Origin: Pseudomonas sp.
GTDB taxonomy: Bacteria; Pseudomonadota; Gammaproteobacteria; Pseudomonadales; Pseudomonadaceae
Length of the DNA: 64,000 nt
Reading direction: 5' to 3'
Assembly (NCBI RefSeq): GCF_030150285.1
Contig: NZ_JASLGE010000037.1
Location: 48,773 to 112,772, forward strand
A program made the position numbers and the translations under genes. Position 1 is the stretch's first letter, and each line of letters opens with the position of its first letter. The notes under the pieces are model-generated. The model was not told the DNA's origin. It was given only the letters and a program-made list of their open reading frames with translations, and searched no databases. Positions 26,501-34,464 of this stretch are shown piece by piece.

Positions 26501-27226
26501 ATCGGCCAGCAGGTCAGCGAGTCCAGCCCGCCGATGGTGATCGATATGGACGTCAATGTGGTTGTGGGCCAAGAGTTGCTGACCTTCTCCGGGTTCGGCC
26601 TGAACGCTGACCTGGCCGGGCAGGTGCACATTGGCAACAACCTGGACACCCGCGGCGAGCTGCGCTTGAACAATGGCCGCTACCGCGCCTACGGCCAGAA
26701 ACTGACCATTCGCCGCGCCCGCCTGTTGTTTGATGGGCCGATTGATCAACCGTATCTGGACATCGAGGCGGTTCGCCAGACGGACGATATCATCGCGGGG
26801 ATTCGCCTGTCGGGCAGCGCGGAGCAACCCACCACGCAAATCTTCTCGGAGCCGGCCATGAGCCAGGAGCAGGCGTTGTCGTATCTGATCCTGGGGCGAC
26901 CGCTTACGGGCACCGGCGAAGATGAAAACATGTTGGCGCAAGCCGCTCTGGGCTTGGGGCTGTTGGGCAGTTCGGGGATTACCACCAGCCTGGCCAACCA
27001 TTTGGGTATCAAAGAGTTCGAGCTTGAGACCCAAGGCAGCGGCGACGCCACGTCGGTGGTTGCCAGTGGCAAGATCAACGACCGCTTGAGCGTGCGGTAC
27101 GGCGTTGGGGTGTTTGAACCGGCCAGCACCATTGCCTTGCGTTATAAGCTCAGCCGGCGTGTGTTTGTCGAGGTGGCCAGTGGCATCGCCAGCTCGCTGG
27201 ATATCTTCTACAAACGCGACTTCTAA
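23552..27226 (+). CDS. tamB: Translocation and assembly module inner-membrane protein TamB
   Basis: A 1224-residue AsmA/DUF490-type protein. One N-terminal transmembrane helix (GLVVLALVLFVVLGLGAV) anchors it in the inner membrane. A very long beta-rich periplasmic groove of repetitive strands follows, and the conserved C-terminal DUF490 region contains GRYRAYGQKLTIRRARLLF, AMSQEQALSYLILGRPL and a final phenylalanine (IFYKRDF). The groove is thought to carry lipids or nascent proteins between membranes. It begins with GTG overlapping the tamA stop. Confidence 0.94.
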   Translation: MIRGFKLAGLVVLALVLFVVLGLGAVLGTHAGSRWLLGQVPGLKVDNFAGHLGGQWSADHLLWEQGTSRVEVARPIFAWSPLCLARMTLCINQLQADQVSLQFPPGEDSSSGPVSLPDLKLPVAIEVGIVKVGAVQFNGIEQLKGLQMQAQWTAKGLQIDSVDVEREDLSLQLSGLLQPQGDWPLTLEGTAHLPAPGEAPWALSLKVDGHLRTTLNLTADSSGYLNAHLSGALEPLAEHLPAQVKITATQFKASPDLPDTLQLNALVLTANGNLKDGYAVEGSASLPAEDTPVSLLLQAHVDANGARIGALDLTAKPKQHLKLSGQVDWHEGLSAEANIDWLEFPWHSLYPLIAKPDVDLRSFNGEVSYRDGNYLGHFKANLDGPAGAFSLSSPFSGDLGKIFLPELELVAGQGKAKGHVNVQFAQGVAWDTALDLSAINPAYWVAELPGTLAGPLRSTGSLKDDHLKLDANLDLKGRLRGLPALIQAKALGEGEAWNLSGLDIRLGDNRINGTASVQRQLKAQLELNLPRLGQLWPELRGQLKGRVDLAGTLEAPQGKAVLQGQQMAFGDNRLQALTLDAQLDSAQRGRLDLKGSGIQAGDTPLGVLTLKGSGDLKRQSLELALQGPSLQLGLALDGALDKDNWRGRLTRGDIKAGGQDWALQNPARLERLADGRINLGPQCWVSGASSLCSEDQRLMPDPRLRLHLKDFPLDSLAPWFPNDFQWQGELNADVSLDVPASGPKGRVVVDASGGTLRVNDKGQWLDFPYQAFRLTSDLAPTRVDTRFEFNGGKLGQLVLNARINPLPKNKPVTGDFRLTGLDLSVIRPFVPMVDKITGQLNGSGTVSGGLLAPKVFGNVELSEGEVSGSQLATNIENLHLSARIAGETAELDGGWTSGKQGQGSVAGNVEWGESLRLNVLLKGNHLPITVEPYAKLDVAPDLRISLNADNTLLVSGTVNVPKGEIIVRELPPSTVKVSDDTVIIGQQVSESSPPMVIDMDVNVVVGQELLTFSGFGLNADLAGQVHIGNNLDTRGELRLNNGRYRAYGQKLTIRRARLLFDGPIDQPYLDIEAVRQTDDIIAGIRLSGSAEQPTTQIFSEPAMSQEQALSYLILGRPLTGTGEDENMLAQAALGLGLLGSSGITTSLANHLGIKEFELETQGSGDATSVVASGKINDRLSVRYGVGVFEPASTIALRYKLSRRVFVEVASGIASSLDIFYKRDF

Positions 27227-27231
27227 GGCGG

Positions 27232-27263
27232 GCCGCTGCAAGCGCCTCGATGCTTGCAGCGGC
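27232..27263. terminator. Perfect 12-bp stem-loop after tamB
   Basis: GCCGCTGCAAGC (27232-27243) pairs fully with GCTTGCAGCGGC (27252-27263) around an 8-base loop. No T-tract follows. It lies between convergent tamB and an aldo/keto reductase and could terminate or protect either mRNA. Confidence 0.55.
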
Positions 27264-27273
27264 ATAAGCCGTA

Positions 27274-28269
27274 TCAGCGGTTAAGTTGCTTCATGTTTTC
27301 TTCGGGGTAACGTAACCCGGCGATGGCTGTGGCCGGGAAGATGGCCTGTAAGGCTGCCTGTTCCTCAGCGCTCAAGTGGATCTGCACCGCGGCGACATTC
27401 TCCTCCAGGTATTTGCGCTGTTTGGTGCCTGGAATCGGGATCAGGTAGTCGCCCTGGGCCAGCACCCACGCGAGGGCCAGTTGGCCCGCCGTCACACCTC
27501 GTTCAGCCGCCAGGGCTTTGACCTGCTCCACCAACAGCAGGTTTTTGGCAAAATTCTCGCCTTGAAAGCGCGGGCTGAAACGGCGGTAGTCGTCGGCAGC
27601 GAAGTCGTCAGGGGTTTTTAGCGCGCCGGTTAAAAAGCCACGGCCCAGCGGGCTGTAAGGCACGAAGGCAATGCCCAGGCGCTGGCACGCCGCCAGGCAA
27701 CCGTTGTCTTCCTGATCGCGGCTCCACAAGGAGTATTCACTTTGCAATGCACTGATGGGGTGCACCTTGTGTGCCCGCTCCAGTGTGGCGGCTGAGGCCT
27801 CGCTCAGCCCCAGATAACGAACCTTGCCCGCCGTGACCAACTCGGCCATGGCCCCAACCGTGTCTTCGATAGGCACATTGGGGTCCATGCGGTGTTGGTA
27901 GTACAGGTCGAGGGTCTCAACACCCAGGCGCTTCAGGCTGCCTTCGATGGACGCGCGAATGTATTCCGGGCGACCGCTCAAACCGCGTGCGGCGGGGTTG
28001 GCCGGGTCACGCACAATGCCAAACTTGCTGGCCAGAAACACGTGGTCGCGTTTGCCGCGAATGGCTTGCCCGATCAAGGTTTCATTGGTGTGGGGGCCGT
28101 ACATGTCGGCGGTGTCGAGAAAATTGACGCCCAGGTCCAGCGCGCGATGCACGGTGGCCACGGCCTCGCGGGGGTCGTTGCCGGTGGTGTAGAAATCCGT
28201 CATGCCCATGCAGCCCAAGCCGATGGCGCTGATGCGTGGGCCGTTCTTTGCGAGTGTGCGGGTCAGCAT
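27274..28269 (-). CDS. Aldo/keto reductase
   Basis: A 331-residue NADPH-type aldo/keto reductase. Active-site Asp/Tyr are in NFLDTADMYGPH, Lys in FLASKFG and His in DLYYQHRMD; the cofactor-binding end has LIPIPGTKQRKYLEEN. It belongs to the pyridoxal-reductase/auxin-induced-protein-like group, but the substrate is unknown. ATG 28269 has AGGAG ahead of it, so the upstream extension to 28320 is dropped. It is divergent from a LysR regulator, the usual layout for a target and its regulator. Confidence 0.87.
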   Translation of the reverse strand: MLTRTLAKNGPRISAIGLGCMGMTDFYTTGNDPREAVATVHRALDLGVNFLDTADMYGPHTNETLIGQAIRGKRDHVFLASKFGIVRDPANPAARGLSGRPEYIRASIEGSLKRLGVETLDLYYQHRMDPNVPIEDTVGAMAELVTAGKVRYLGLSEASAATLERAHKVHPISALQSEYSLWSRDQEDNGCLAACQRLGIAFVPYSPLGRGFLTGALKTPDDFAADDYRRFSPRFQGENFAKNLLLVEQVKALAAERGVTAGQLALAWVLAQGDYLIPIPGTKQRKYLEENVAAVQIHLSAEEQAALQAIFPATAIAGLRYPEENMKQLNR

Positions 28270-28389
28270 GTGAAGTGCTCCTGAGTAGGGTTGGCCTATT
28301 CTTGACCTCGACATCCGCAAGATAAACCGGGTAAAACCGCTATCACTATTCGTAATATCTCAACAATTGCGGGCGGCCAAGGAGCAGAC

Positions 28390-29307
28390 ATGGACCGATT
28401 CAACGCGATGCTGGTTTTTACCCGCATCATCGAACTGGGGGGCTTTGCCAAGGCCGCTGACAGCTTGGCCATGCCGCGTGCCTCCGTGACAGTGCTGATC
28501 AAACAACTCGAAGCCCACTTGGGTGTACAACTGCTGCACCGCACCACACGTCAGGTAAGCCCGACGCTGGAAGGAACAGCTTACTACCAGCGTTGTGTCA
28601 GGCTGCTCACCGACCTTGAGGAGGCTGAAGGGCTGTTTCGTGGCAGTCAGCCCAAAGGCACTCTACGGGTCGAGATGCCCGCCGCTGTCGGCCAGCGGGT
28701 GGTGTTCCCGGCGTTGCCTGAGTTCACTGAGCGCTACCCCTTGATCGGGCTGGAAATCGGCTTGAATGACCGGCCCGTGGATTTGATTCGCGAAGGGGTG
28801 GACTGTGTGATTCGCGGCGGGTTGACCCTCGACGATTCGCTGGTGGCGCGGCCGCTGGTGTTAATGGACCAGGTGACGTGTGCCAGCCCGGGTTACTTGC
28901 AGCGCCATGGCGTACCGCAGGGGCTTGATGACCTGGAAGGGCACCGGATGGTGGAGTATTTCTCGGGCTTGTCGGGCAAGCGCTACGGGCTGGAGTTTCA
29001 GCAGGGGGATCAGGTGCTCTTGATCGATTTGCCCAAGCAGGTATCAGTCAACAGCGCGCAGGGGTATCTGGCGGCCTGCGAGGCGGGGTACGGCCTGGTG
29101 CAAACACCGCATTACCATGCGGCGCAGCCGATGCGCGAAGGCCGTCTGCGAGAGGTATTGGGCGACTGCTTGCCGCCCCCGCTGGCGCTGACCGCCCTGT
29201 ACCCGCCGCATCGGCACTTGTCTTCGCGGGTCAGGGTGTTTGTGGACTGGCTGGTTGACGTGTGTGCCCGACCGGGCAGCGGATTTCGTCGCCAGACCAC
29301 GAGCTAA
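28390..29307 (+). CDS. LysR-family transcriptional regulator
   Basis: A 305-residue LTTR. The N-terminal HTH is clear (LGGFAKAADSLAMPRASVTV, then LEAHLGVQLLHRTTRQVSPT). The C-terminal half is a two-lobed inducer-binding domain. It is divergent from the aldo/keto reductase with about 120 bases between starts, so it probably controls that gene. Inducer unknown. Confidence 0.88.
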   Translation: MDRFNAMLVFTRIIELGGFAKAADSLAMPRASVTVLIKQLEAHLGVQLLHRTTRQVSPTLEGTAYYQRCVRLLTDLEEAEGLFRGSQPKGTLRVEMPAAVGQRVVFPALPEFTERYPLIGLEIGLNDRPVDLIREGVDCVIRGGLTLDDSLVARPLVLMDQVTCASPGYLQRHGVPQGLDDLEGHRMVEYFSGLSGKRYGLEFQQGDQVLLIDLPKQVSVNSAQGYLAACEAGYGLVQTPHYHAAQPMREGRLREVLGDCLPPPLALTALYPPHRHLSSRVRVFVDWLVDVCARPGSGFRRQTTS

Positions 29308-29417
29308 AACGTGTTTACGGTTGTAACATGGCCCACCGATTCCGCCGGGCCACCCTGCAAACCCGGCGCTTTTTACCCTTTTGGCTTTATTTACAGCCCT
29401 TTTTTCAGGAACAGGTC

Positions 29418-29606
29418 ATGACTTCTTCGCAGCGCTTGAAATACTCGGTTCTGATTTCTCTGGTGGTCCTGGGGATCATGTTCGGTCTTTCATACCTGCA
29501 AAACGCCGGCATGATCTCCGAGAAAGTTTTCCAGTACGTGGCGATTGGTGTGGCTGTGGTGGTGGTCGTCATCAACGGCGTGATGCGCCGCAAAACCAAA
29601 ATTTAA
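29418..29606 (+). CDS. Small two-helix membrane protein
   Basis: A 62-residue protein with two hydrophobic segments (VLISLVVLGIMFGLSYL and YVAIGVAVVVVVINGVM) and a basic tail (RRKTKI). ATG 29418 follows AGGAACAGG. The longer open frame upstream overlaps the LysR gene and is not favoured. Its stop overlaps the stop of the convergent Fur-like gene by four bases. Function unknown. Confidence 0.75.
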   Translation: MTSSQRLKYSVLISLVVLGIMFGLSYLQNAGMISEKVFQYVAIGVAVVVVVINGVMRRKTKI

Positions 29607-29989
29607 GCCTCGATCTTACCCGTCAGCACGGCTTCAGCCTGCGGGTGCAGGCTGTAGCTTTTGTCGCTGTTGAGCACCACCACCCCTTCGCTGCACAGGC
29701 GCTTGAGCACCTCGCGCACACTCAGGAACGACAGCGGAATATCCAGCGCCTGCAAGTGGCTGTGCATGCCGCGTACCCCCAGCCTGCGATCGTTTCCGGC
29801 GGCGGTCAGCAGTGCATCGATGACCTTGAGGCGTACCAGGCTGGTACGCAATCCAAAAAACTTGAGTAAGTGACGAATACGTTCGTTGCCCTGCCGTTGC
29901 ACCGGTGTCTCCAGCAACCCGTTGTCGGGTTGAAATACGGATGTGTGTGTCTGTTGGCTACCGTCCGTTGGTAAATGCGTATTGCGCAT
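29603..29989 (-). CDS. Fur-like winged-helix protein lacking the metal domain
   Basis: A 128-residue protein whose middle (about 35-120) has the Fur DNA-binding domain pattern: FFGLRTSLVRLKVIDALLT, then SVREVLKRLCSEGVVV and a short wing. The C-terminal dimerisation and metal-binding part of true Fur proteins, with its His/Cys clusters, is missing. Pseudomonads carry such genes annotated as Fe/Zn uptake regulation proteins. Whether it binds metal or DNA is not established. AAAGGAG precedes the ATG. Confidence 0.72.
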   Translation of the reverse strand: MRNTHLPTDGSQQTHTSVFQPDNGLLETPVQRQGNERIRHLLKFFGLRTSLVRLKVIDALLTAAGNDRRLGVRGMHSHLQALDIPLSFLSVREVLKRLCSEGVVVLNSDKSYSLHPQAEAVLTGKIEA

Positions 29990-30213
29990 GCAAAAACTCC
30001 TTTTCAGAGCCTGATCAGGAAAATAAAAAAGTGCTCTTAGTTAACAAGACGAATGAGCGGCGAAAATCATGAACATTTGTCTGTAGAAATTTTGTCGTGC
30101 CGGCCCCCTCACCTCGTGATAACCCCGTATTTACGAGGTTTTGCCGCTGATTAATTATTTTTAATCGACGTCACGTTCGGTGGGCCGCACGGTAGCCCGT
30201 GGGAGGCGGCGCT

Positions 30214-31203
30214 TTAGGGGAGGGCGTTGATGAGCCGTTTGCCGTCGCTGTTTTCGCTCAGGTAAACGGGCAATACCTTGGGCAGGGATGTCACCAGGTG
30301 CTGGATGTCCCCGGTGTTGAACACGCCGCCAATACGCAGTTTGCCCGTGGCTTCATCGGCCAGTGCCAGCGGTGCGTCCAGGTAGCGGTTGATCAGAGGC
30401 AGCGCGGCGTCCAGGGTCAGGTTGTCCAGCACGAGCTTGCCGTGACGCCAGGCCAGGTCGGGTGCATTGGCGTAGGTCTGGTTGATCTGCGGTGCGAAGT
30501 CACCGGCCTTGTAGCGGGCTTGCATGCCAGGTTCCAGGCGCAGGCCGTCACCGTTCAGGCCCTTGTTGCTGGTCACCGACACGGAACCTTCCAGAAGCGT
30601 GACCCGCACCTGATCCTCGTACATCCACACATTGAATTGCGTGCCTGTGACGCGGATCTGCCCCTCGGCCGCCCGCACCACAAAAGGGTGCGTGGTGTCG
30701 TGGCTCACCTTGAAAAACGCCTCGCCCTTGCTCAGCGTCACTCGGCGCTCGTGCTTGTAGTTGGCGAAAGACAACTGCGTGCCCAGGTTGAGCTCGACTT
30801 CGCTGCCGTCGGGCAAGGTCACGGTCTTGGGGGCAGCGTCAGCCTGCAGGCGCTCATAGGCGCTGGGTACCCAGCCCAGTTGCCAGCCGCTGAAGGCTGC
30901 CAAAGGCCCGACAAGCAGTGTGATGGCGGCGGCGGTCGCGAGAGCGGGCCAGGCGCGGCGGCGTTTTGGCGCAGGCTGTGCAACCCCGCGCGCCGTCGCC
31001 TGCGGGGGCAAGTGATCGCTGACGTCCCAGATGTCCTGCATGGCGTCATATTCAATGGCATGTTGGGGGTGCGCGTGCAGCCATACGGTGAAGGCTTCAC
31101 GCTCCTGAGCCGTGCAGTCTTCGTCGTGCAAACGCATGCACCACTGAGCCGCCGCTTCGGTGATGGCATCGTATTCGGCTTCTGTGAGGTGCGTGCCGCT
31201 CAT
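30214..31203 (-). CDS. FecR-type anti-sigma / sigma regulator, without an adjacent sigma gene
   Basis: A 329-residue inner-membrane regulator. The N-terminal cytoplasmic DUF4880 segment contains AAQWCMRLHDEDCTAQER. One transmembrane helix lies near 90-110 (LATAAAITLLVGPLAAF), then the FecR domain (TVTLPDGSEVELNLGTQLSF) and a C-terminal STN-like domain. Such proteins receive a signal from a TonB-dependent receptor and control a FecI-type sigma factor. Neither a sigma nor a receptor gene adjoins it; the only ECF sigma in the window is about 9 kb away (40535-41014). The 30000-30213 region downstream shows only a weak hairpin (30121-30140). Confidence 0.87.
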   Translation of the reverse strand: MSGTHLTEAEYDAITEAAAQWCMRLHDEDCTAQEREAFTVWLHAHPQHAIEYDAMQDIWDVSDHLPPQATARGVAQPAPKRRRAWPALATAAAITLLVGPLAAFSGWQLGWVPSAYERLQADAAPKTVTLPDGSEVELNLGTQLSFANYKHERRVTLSKGEAFFKVSHDTTHPFVVRAAEGQIRVTGTQFNVWMYEDQVRVTLLEGSVSVTSNKGLNGDGLRLEPGMQARYKAGDFAPQINQTYANAPDLAWRHGKLVLDNLTLDAALPLINRYLDAPLALADEATGKLRIGGVFNTGDIQHLVTSLPKVLPVYLSENSDGKRLINALP

Positions 31204-31402
31204 GGGTTTTTCCGGGGGGCTGTTGGCGTACCGTTGTGAGCCGGGTGTTTGGTAGGGCGTATTCTAACCTTGCACTGGCCATGAGGCGTACATGAGCCAC
31301 GTCAAAGACATGTCATTTAGCCCCCTGGCCGGGAATTTCTCTGCTACGGTTGTTCCAGTCACAGAAAACCTGATCGCAACATCAATTAATGGAGTTAAGA
31401 CA

Positions 31403-31687
31403 ATGTTGAAGAAAACCTTTGCTGCTGCAATCACTGCTGCTGTTCTGTTGAGCTCCGGCGCAGCGATGGCTCAAGCGCCGGTTGATGCGAACTGGGCGTT
31501 TTCCAAAGAGGCAATTGAAGTCCTCAAGAACAAGAACGGCTACACCATCATCAAGAAAATCGAGCTGGAAAACCCGGCAACCGGCCAATGGAAAGCCGAG
31601 GGTGTGAAGAAAATTGACGGTGTGGAAGTTGAAGTCGAAACCGTCTTTGATCACACAGGTAAAGTGATCAGCGAAAAGAAAGACTGA
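31403..31687 (+). CDS. Secreted PepSY-like small protein
   Basis: A 94-residue protein with a textbook signal peptide (KKTFAAAITAAVLLSSG, cut at AMAQ) and one PepSY-like domain (YTIIKKIELENPATGQWKAE, VETVFDHTGKVISEKKD). It would act in the periplasm; PepSY domains are often linked to protease inhibition or sensing. ATG 31403 follows GGAGTTAAG, so the upstream extension is dropped. A stem-loop without a T-tract follows at 31697-31722. Confidence 0.8.
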   Translation: MLKKTFAAAITAAVLLSSGAAMAQAPVDANWAFSKEAIEVLKNKNGYTIIKKIELENPATGQWKAEGVKKIDGVEVEVETVFDHTGKVISEKKD

Positions 31688-31749
31688 TTGCCCTCAGCCC
31701 GGTCCTGTTCACAGGGCCGGGCCCTGCCTGAGCGCTGAACAGCGCCCAT

Positions 31750-31774
31750 AAAAAAGCCCCCGCTTAACGGAGGC
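31750..31774 (-). terminator. Rho-independent terminator of the DUF2790 gene
   Basis: On the minus strand GCCTCCG pairs with CGGGGGC around TTAAG and is followed by six T. It lies 38 bases after the stop of the small secreted protein gene on that strand. Confidence 0.85.
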
Positions 31775-31811
31775 CTGGTTCTTGGTTGTAGCGTTACGGG
31801 CTAAACCCTTA

Positions 31812-32069
31812 TTAGCCTTTAGAACAACCGTCACCCATCACGCTGTATTCAAGAATGTGACGTTGACCCTGATGGTCTTCGTAAGTCATGCGTGCTGGCA
31901 CAACGGCGCAAACATCGGCTACGGGCGACACACTGATGACGGTGGCAATGTCGAGGTCGGTGGCGTAGGTGTAGTGTTCAACCGGCGGTTGAGCCTCTAC
32001 CACTTTAGGGTCTTGTGCCGCTGCCAAGGTTGAGATGCCCATCAATACAAGTGCAATCAAACGTTTCAT
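31812..32069 (-). CDS. Secreted DUF2790 protein
   Basis: An 85-residue exported protein (signal KRLIALVLMGISTLAAAQ) with the DUF2790 pattern YATDLDIATVI, then CAVVPARMTYEDHQGQRH and a C-terminal VMGDGCS. Two cysteines probably form a disulfide. The family is common in Pseudomonas and has no assigned function. Single gene with its own terminator. Confidence 0.85.
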   Translation of the reverse strand: MKRLIALVLMGISTLAAAQDPKVVEAQPPVEHYTYATDLDIATVISVSPVADVCAVVPARMTYEDHQGQRHILEYSVMGDGCSKG

Positions 32070-32389
32070 TATTCAAGCCTTTAAATAATCACGTATTACT
32101 GACTTCAATTGCCGTGTGGCGGGAGAAGTTATTACGCCGGGTCAGAAGGGGGGCGTAATACGAAGTACCGTGCCTGGTTTCAAAGTGTCGCCAAGGGATG
32201 GATCAATCATATCGACCTGGCGCATTGATTAAAGTCAAAAGACAGACAAGCAGTCTTGCCGGATTCGTAACAATGCCGCGGCCAGAGCACGTGCCCCCCT
32301 CGCCGGCAGGCAAGGCTGCACTTGCAGGTGACGGTGGCGGCGCACTTGCTGGCATACTGATGCCTCTGATTCTGGAGCCCGCCATCGGT

Positions 32390-33505
32390 ATGAATGTTGA
32401 GTCCCCCCTTCGCGCCTGGGAACAGGCCATCGAACACAACGGTTTTGTTCACGACCCCGCGCAGTGGCGGGCGGTGCAGGCGCTGCAACAGTGTCATGAG
32501 GCCTTGCATTCAGGTGCGCCCTCGGTCAAGGGTGTGTACCTGTGGGGGCCGGTGGGGCGGGGCAAAACCTGGCTCATGGACCAGTTTTTCCAGAGCCTGA
32601 CAGTGCCCGCGCGACGCCAGCACTTCCATCACTTTATGCAGTGGGTGCATCAGCGCCTGTTTCAATTGATTGGCACGCCCGACCCGCTTAAAGCGCTGGC
32701 GCAGGCCTTGGGCAAAGAGCTGAAGGTGCTGTGTTTTGACGAGCTGTTCGTCAATGACATTGGCGATGCGATTATTTTGGGGCGTTTATTTCAAGTCATG
32801 TTCGATGAGGGCGTGGTGTTGGTGTGTACTTCCAATCAGCCGCCTGAACAACTCTATGGCCACGGCTTTAACCGTGATCGCTTCGCGCCGGCGATTACGG
32901 CCATTGTTAACCATATGACGGTGGTGTCGGTGGACGGGTCTGAAGACCACCGCCTGCACCCCGGCATTGCCCGGCAGCGGTATTGGGTGGTCGAGCCCGG
33001 CCAGCCGGGTACGATGGCACCGGTATTTGACGCGCTGGCTCAGGGGCAGGCGGTGTCCGATCAACCGATCCGCGTGGGCCATCGTTCCTTGAACGTGGTG
33101 CAGGCCAGTGACACCGTGGTGTGGTGCACCTTTCACGCATTGTGCGAGCAGCCCTTGGCCGCCACCGAGTTTATGGACCTGTGTGACCGCTTCCAGGGTG
33201 TGCTGCTCAGTGAGGTGCCTTGCCTGAGTGCCGAACAGCGCGAAGGCAAGATCGCCCGTGGCACTGAGGATGGGGCCGTGAAGGTTGAGGCGGGTGATCG
33301 CGAACTGCCGCAGCTGTCAAAGTTCGATGACAGCGTGCGGCGATTTATTGCGCTGATCGACGAGTGCTATGACCGCAAAGTGCCCGTGTTTATTGAGGCG
33401 CAGGTGCCTATGGATCAGCTCTATACCCAAGGTTACCTCGCGTTTGCCTTTCGTCGTACCCTCAGCCGTTTACAAGAAATGCAGTTGCAGCGCTACGGCC
33501 AGTAA
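32390..33505 (+). CDS. zapE: Cell division protein ZapE (AFG1-like ATPase)
   Basis: A 371-residue P-loop ATPase. Walker A is GPVGRGKTWLMDQF, Walker B VLCFDELFVND, and sensor-like VCTSNQPPEQLYGHG follows; the C-terminus FRRTLSRLQEMQ is typical. ZapE is associated with Z-ring stability under stress in E. coli. The open frame extends 64 codons further upstream, but ATG 32390 (MNVESPLRAWEQ) gives the family length and has TCTGGAG ahead. In many pseudomonads a second ZapE lies elsewhere; this copy looks intact. Confidence 0.85.
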   Translation: MNVESPLRAWEQAIEHNGFVHDPAQWRAVQALQQCHEALHSGAPSVKGVYLWGPVGRGKTWLMDQFFQSLTVPARRQHFHHFMQWVHQRLFQLIGTPDPLKALAQALGKELKVLCFDELFVNDIGDAIILGRLFQVMFDEGVVLVCTSNQPPEQLYGHGFNRDRFAPAITAIVNHMTVVSVDGSEDHRLHPGIARQRYWVVEPGQPGTMAPVFDALAQGQAVSDQPIRVGHRSLNVVQASDTVVWCTFHALCEQPLAATEFMDLCDRFQGVLLSEVPCLSAEQREGKIARGTEDGAVKVEAGDRELPQLSKFDDSVRRFIALIDECYDRKVPVFIEAQVPMDQLYTQGYLAFAFRRTLSRLQEMQLQRYGQ

Positions 33506-33522
33506 CGGTGCGATGCCGCTGA

Positions 33523-34326
33523 TCAATCCCACTGTGGCGCAACGCTGGCCGGGTTGGTCAGGCGATGTCCACGGTCCAGTGCCGCGATTTGCGCCATGTC
33601 ATCAGCCTCCAGCTTAAGCGCGCTGGCCTTGAGGTTGCTCTCAAGGTTGGCGCGCTGCGTGGACGATGGGATCACCGAATAACCCAGTTGCATGGCCCAC
33701 GCCAGTGCCACTTGCGCCGGGGTTGCATTGTGGCGTTGGGCGATGCGGACAATCACCGGGTCTTTCAGTACTTCGCCATACGCCAGCGTCATGTACGAGG
33801 TGATGTGGATGCCATGACGTTGCGCGAAGGCCACCACTTCGCGGTTTTGCAGGTAGGGGTGCAACTCGATCTGGTGCGTTGCGATGTGCTCGGCCCCGAC
33901 GGCGGCAATCGCTTCTTGCATCAGCGCGTTGGTGAAGTTCGACACGCCAATGGCACGGGTCAGGCCTTGTTGCTTGGCTTGCAGCAATGCACCCATAAAC
34001 TCGGCCACAGGCACTTCATTGTTGGGTGACGGCCAATGGATGAGCGTGAGGTCCAGATGGTCGGTGCGCAGTTTTTCCAGGCTGTCCTTGAGGCTGGGGA
34101 TCAGCGCATCACGGGCAAAATGGCTGACCCAGATCTTGCTGGTTATAAACAGCTCATTGCGCGGCACGCCACGCTCGGCAATCGCCTGGCCGACATCGGC
34201 TTCATTGCCGTAAATCTGCGCGGTATCGATGGCCCGGTAGCCCAGTTCAAGGGCTGTTTTAACCGAGTCAATGACCACTTGGCCTTGAAGACGAAACGTG
34301 CCGAGGCCGAAGGCTGGAACAGTCAT
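33523..34326 (-). CDS. dkgB: 2,5-Diketo-D-gluconate reductase B / methylglyoxal reductase
   Basis: A 267-residue aldo/keto reductase, the same length as E. coli DkgB and matching it through most of the chain: PAFGLGTFRLQG, ALELGYRAIDTAQIYGNE, LTLIHWPSPN, HITSYMTLAYGEVLKDP and YSVIPSSTQRANLESNLKA. It reduces 2,5-diketogluconate and methylglyoxal with NADPH (family knowledge). The Asp/Tyr/Lys/His active site is complete. AGGAG precedes the ATG. Confidence 0.92.
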   Translation of the reverse strand: MTVPAFGLGTFRLQGQVVIDSVKTALELGYRAIDTAQIYGNEADVGQAIAERGVPRNELFITSKIWVSHFARDALIPSLKDSLEKLRTDHLDLTLIHWPSPNNEVPVAEFMGALLQAKQQGLTRAIGVSNFTNALMQEAIAAVGAEHIATHQIELHPYLQNREVVAFAQRHGIHITSYMTLAYGEVLKDPVIVRIAQRHNATPAQVALAWAMQLGYSVIPSSTQRANLESNLKASALKLEADDMAQIAALDRGHRLTNPASVAPQWD

Positions 34327-34464
34327 GGGTAACTCCTGGAGTGCGTAAGGTTGAGCACCAGTATGCGTGCCTTAACCCGCCGCAAACACCGCAGGTTGGG
34401 CAAAGCACTTTTGACCTTGGGTCATGAATCGATCGTCCACAGGGTGTTGCGCCACACCCTGCGC

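Noticed and set aside
26291..27265. 324-codon minus-strand open frame opposite tamB
   Set aside because: Shadow of the DUF490 region; no recognisable protein features.
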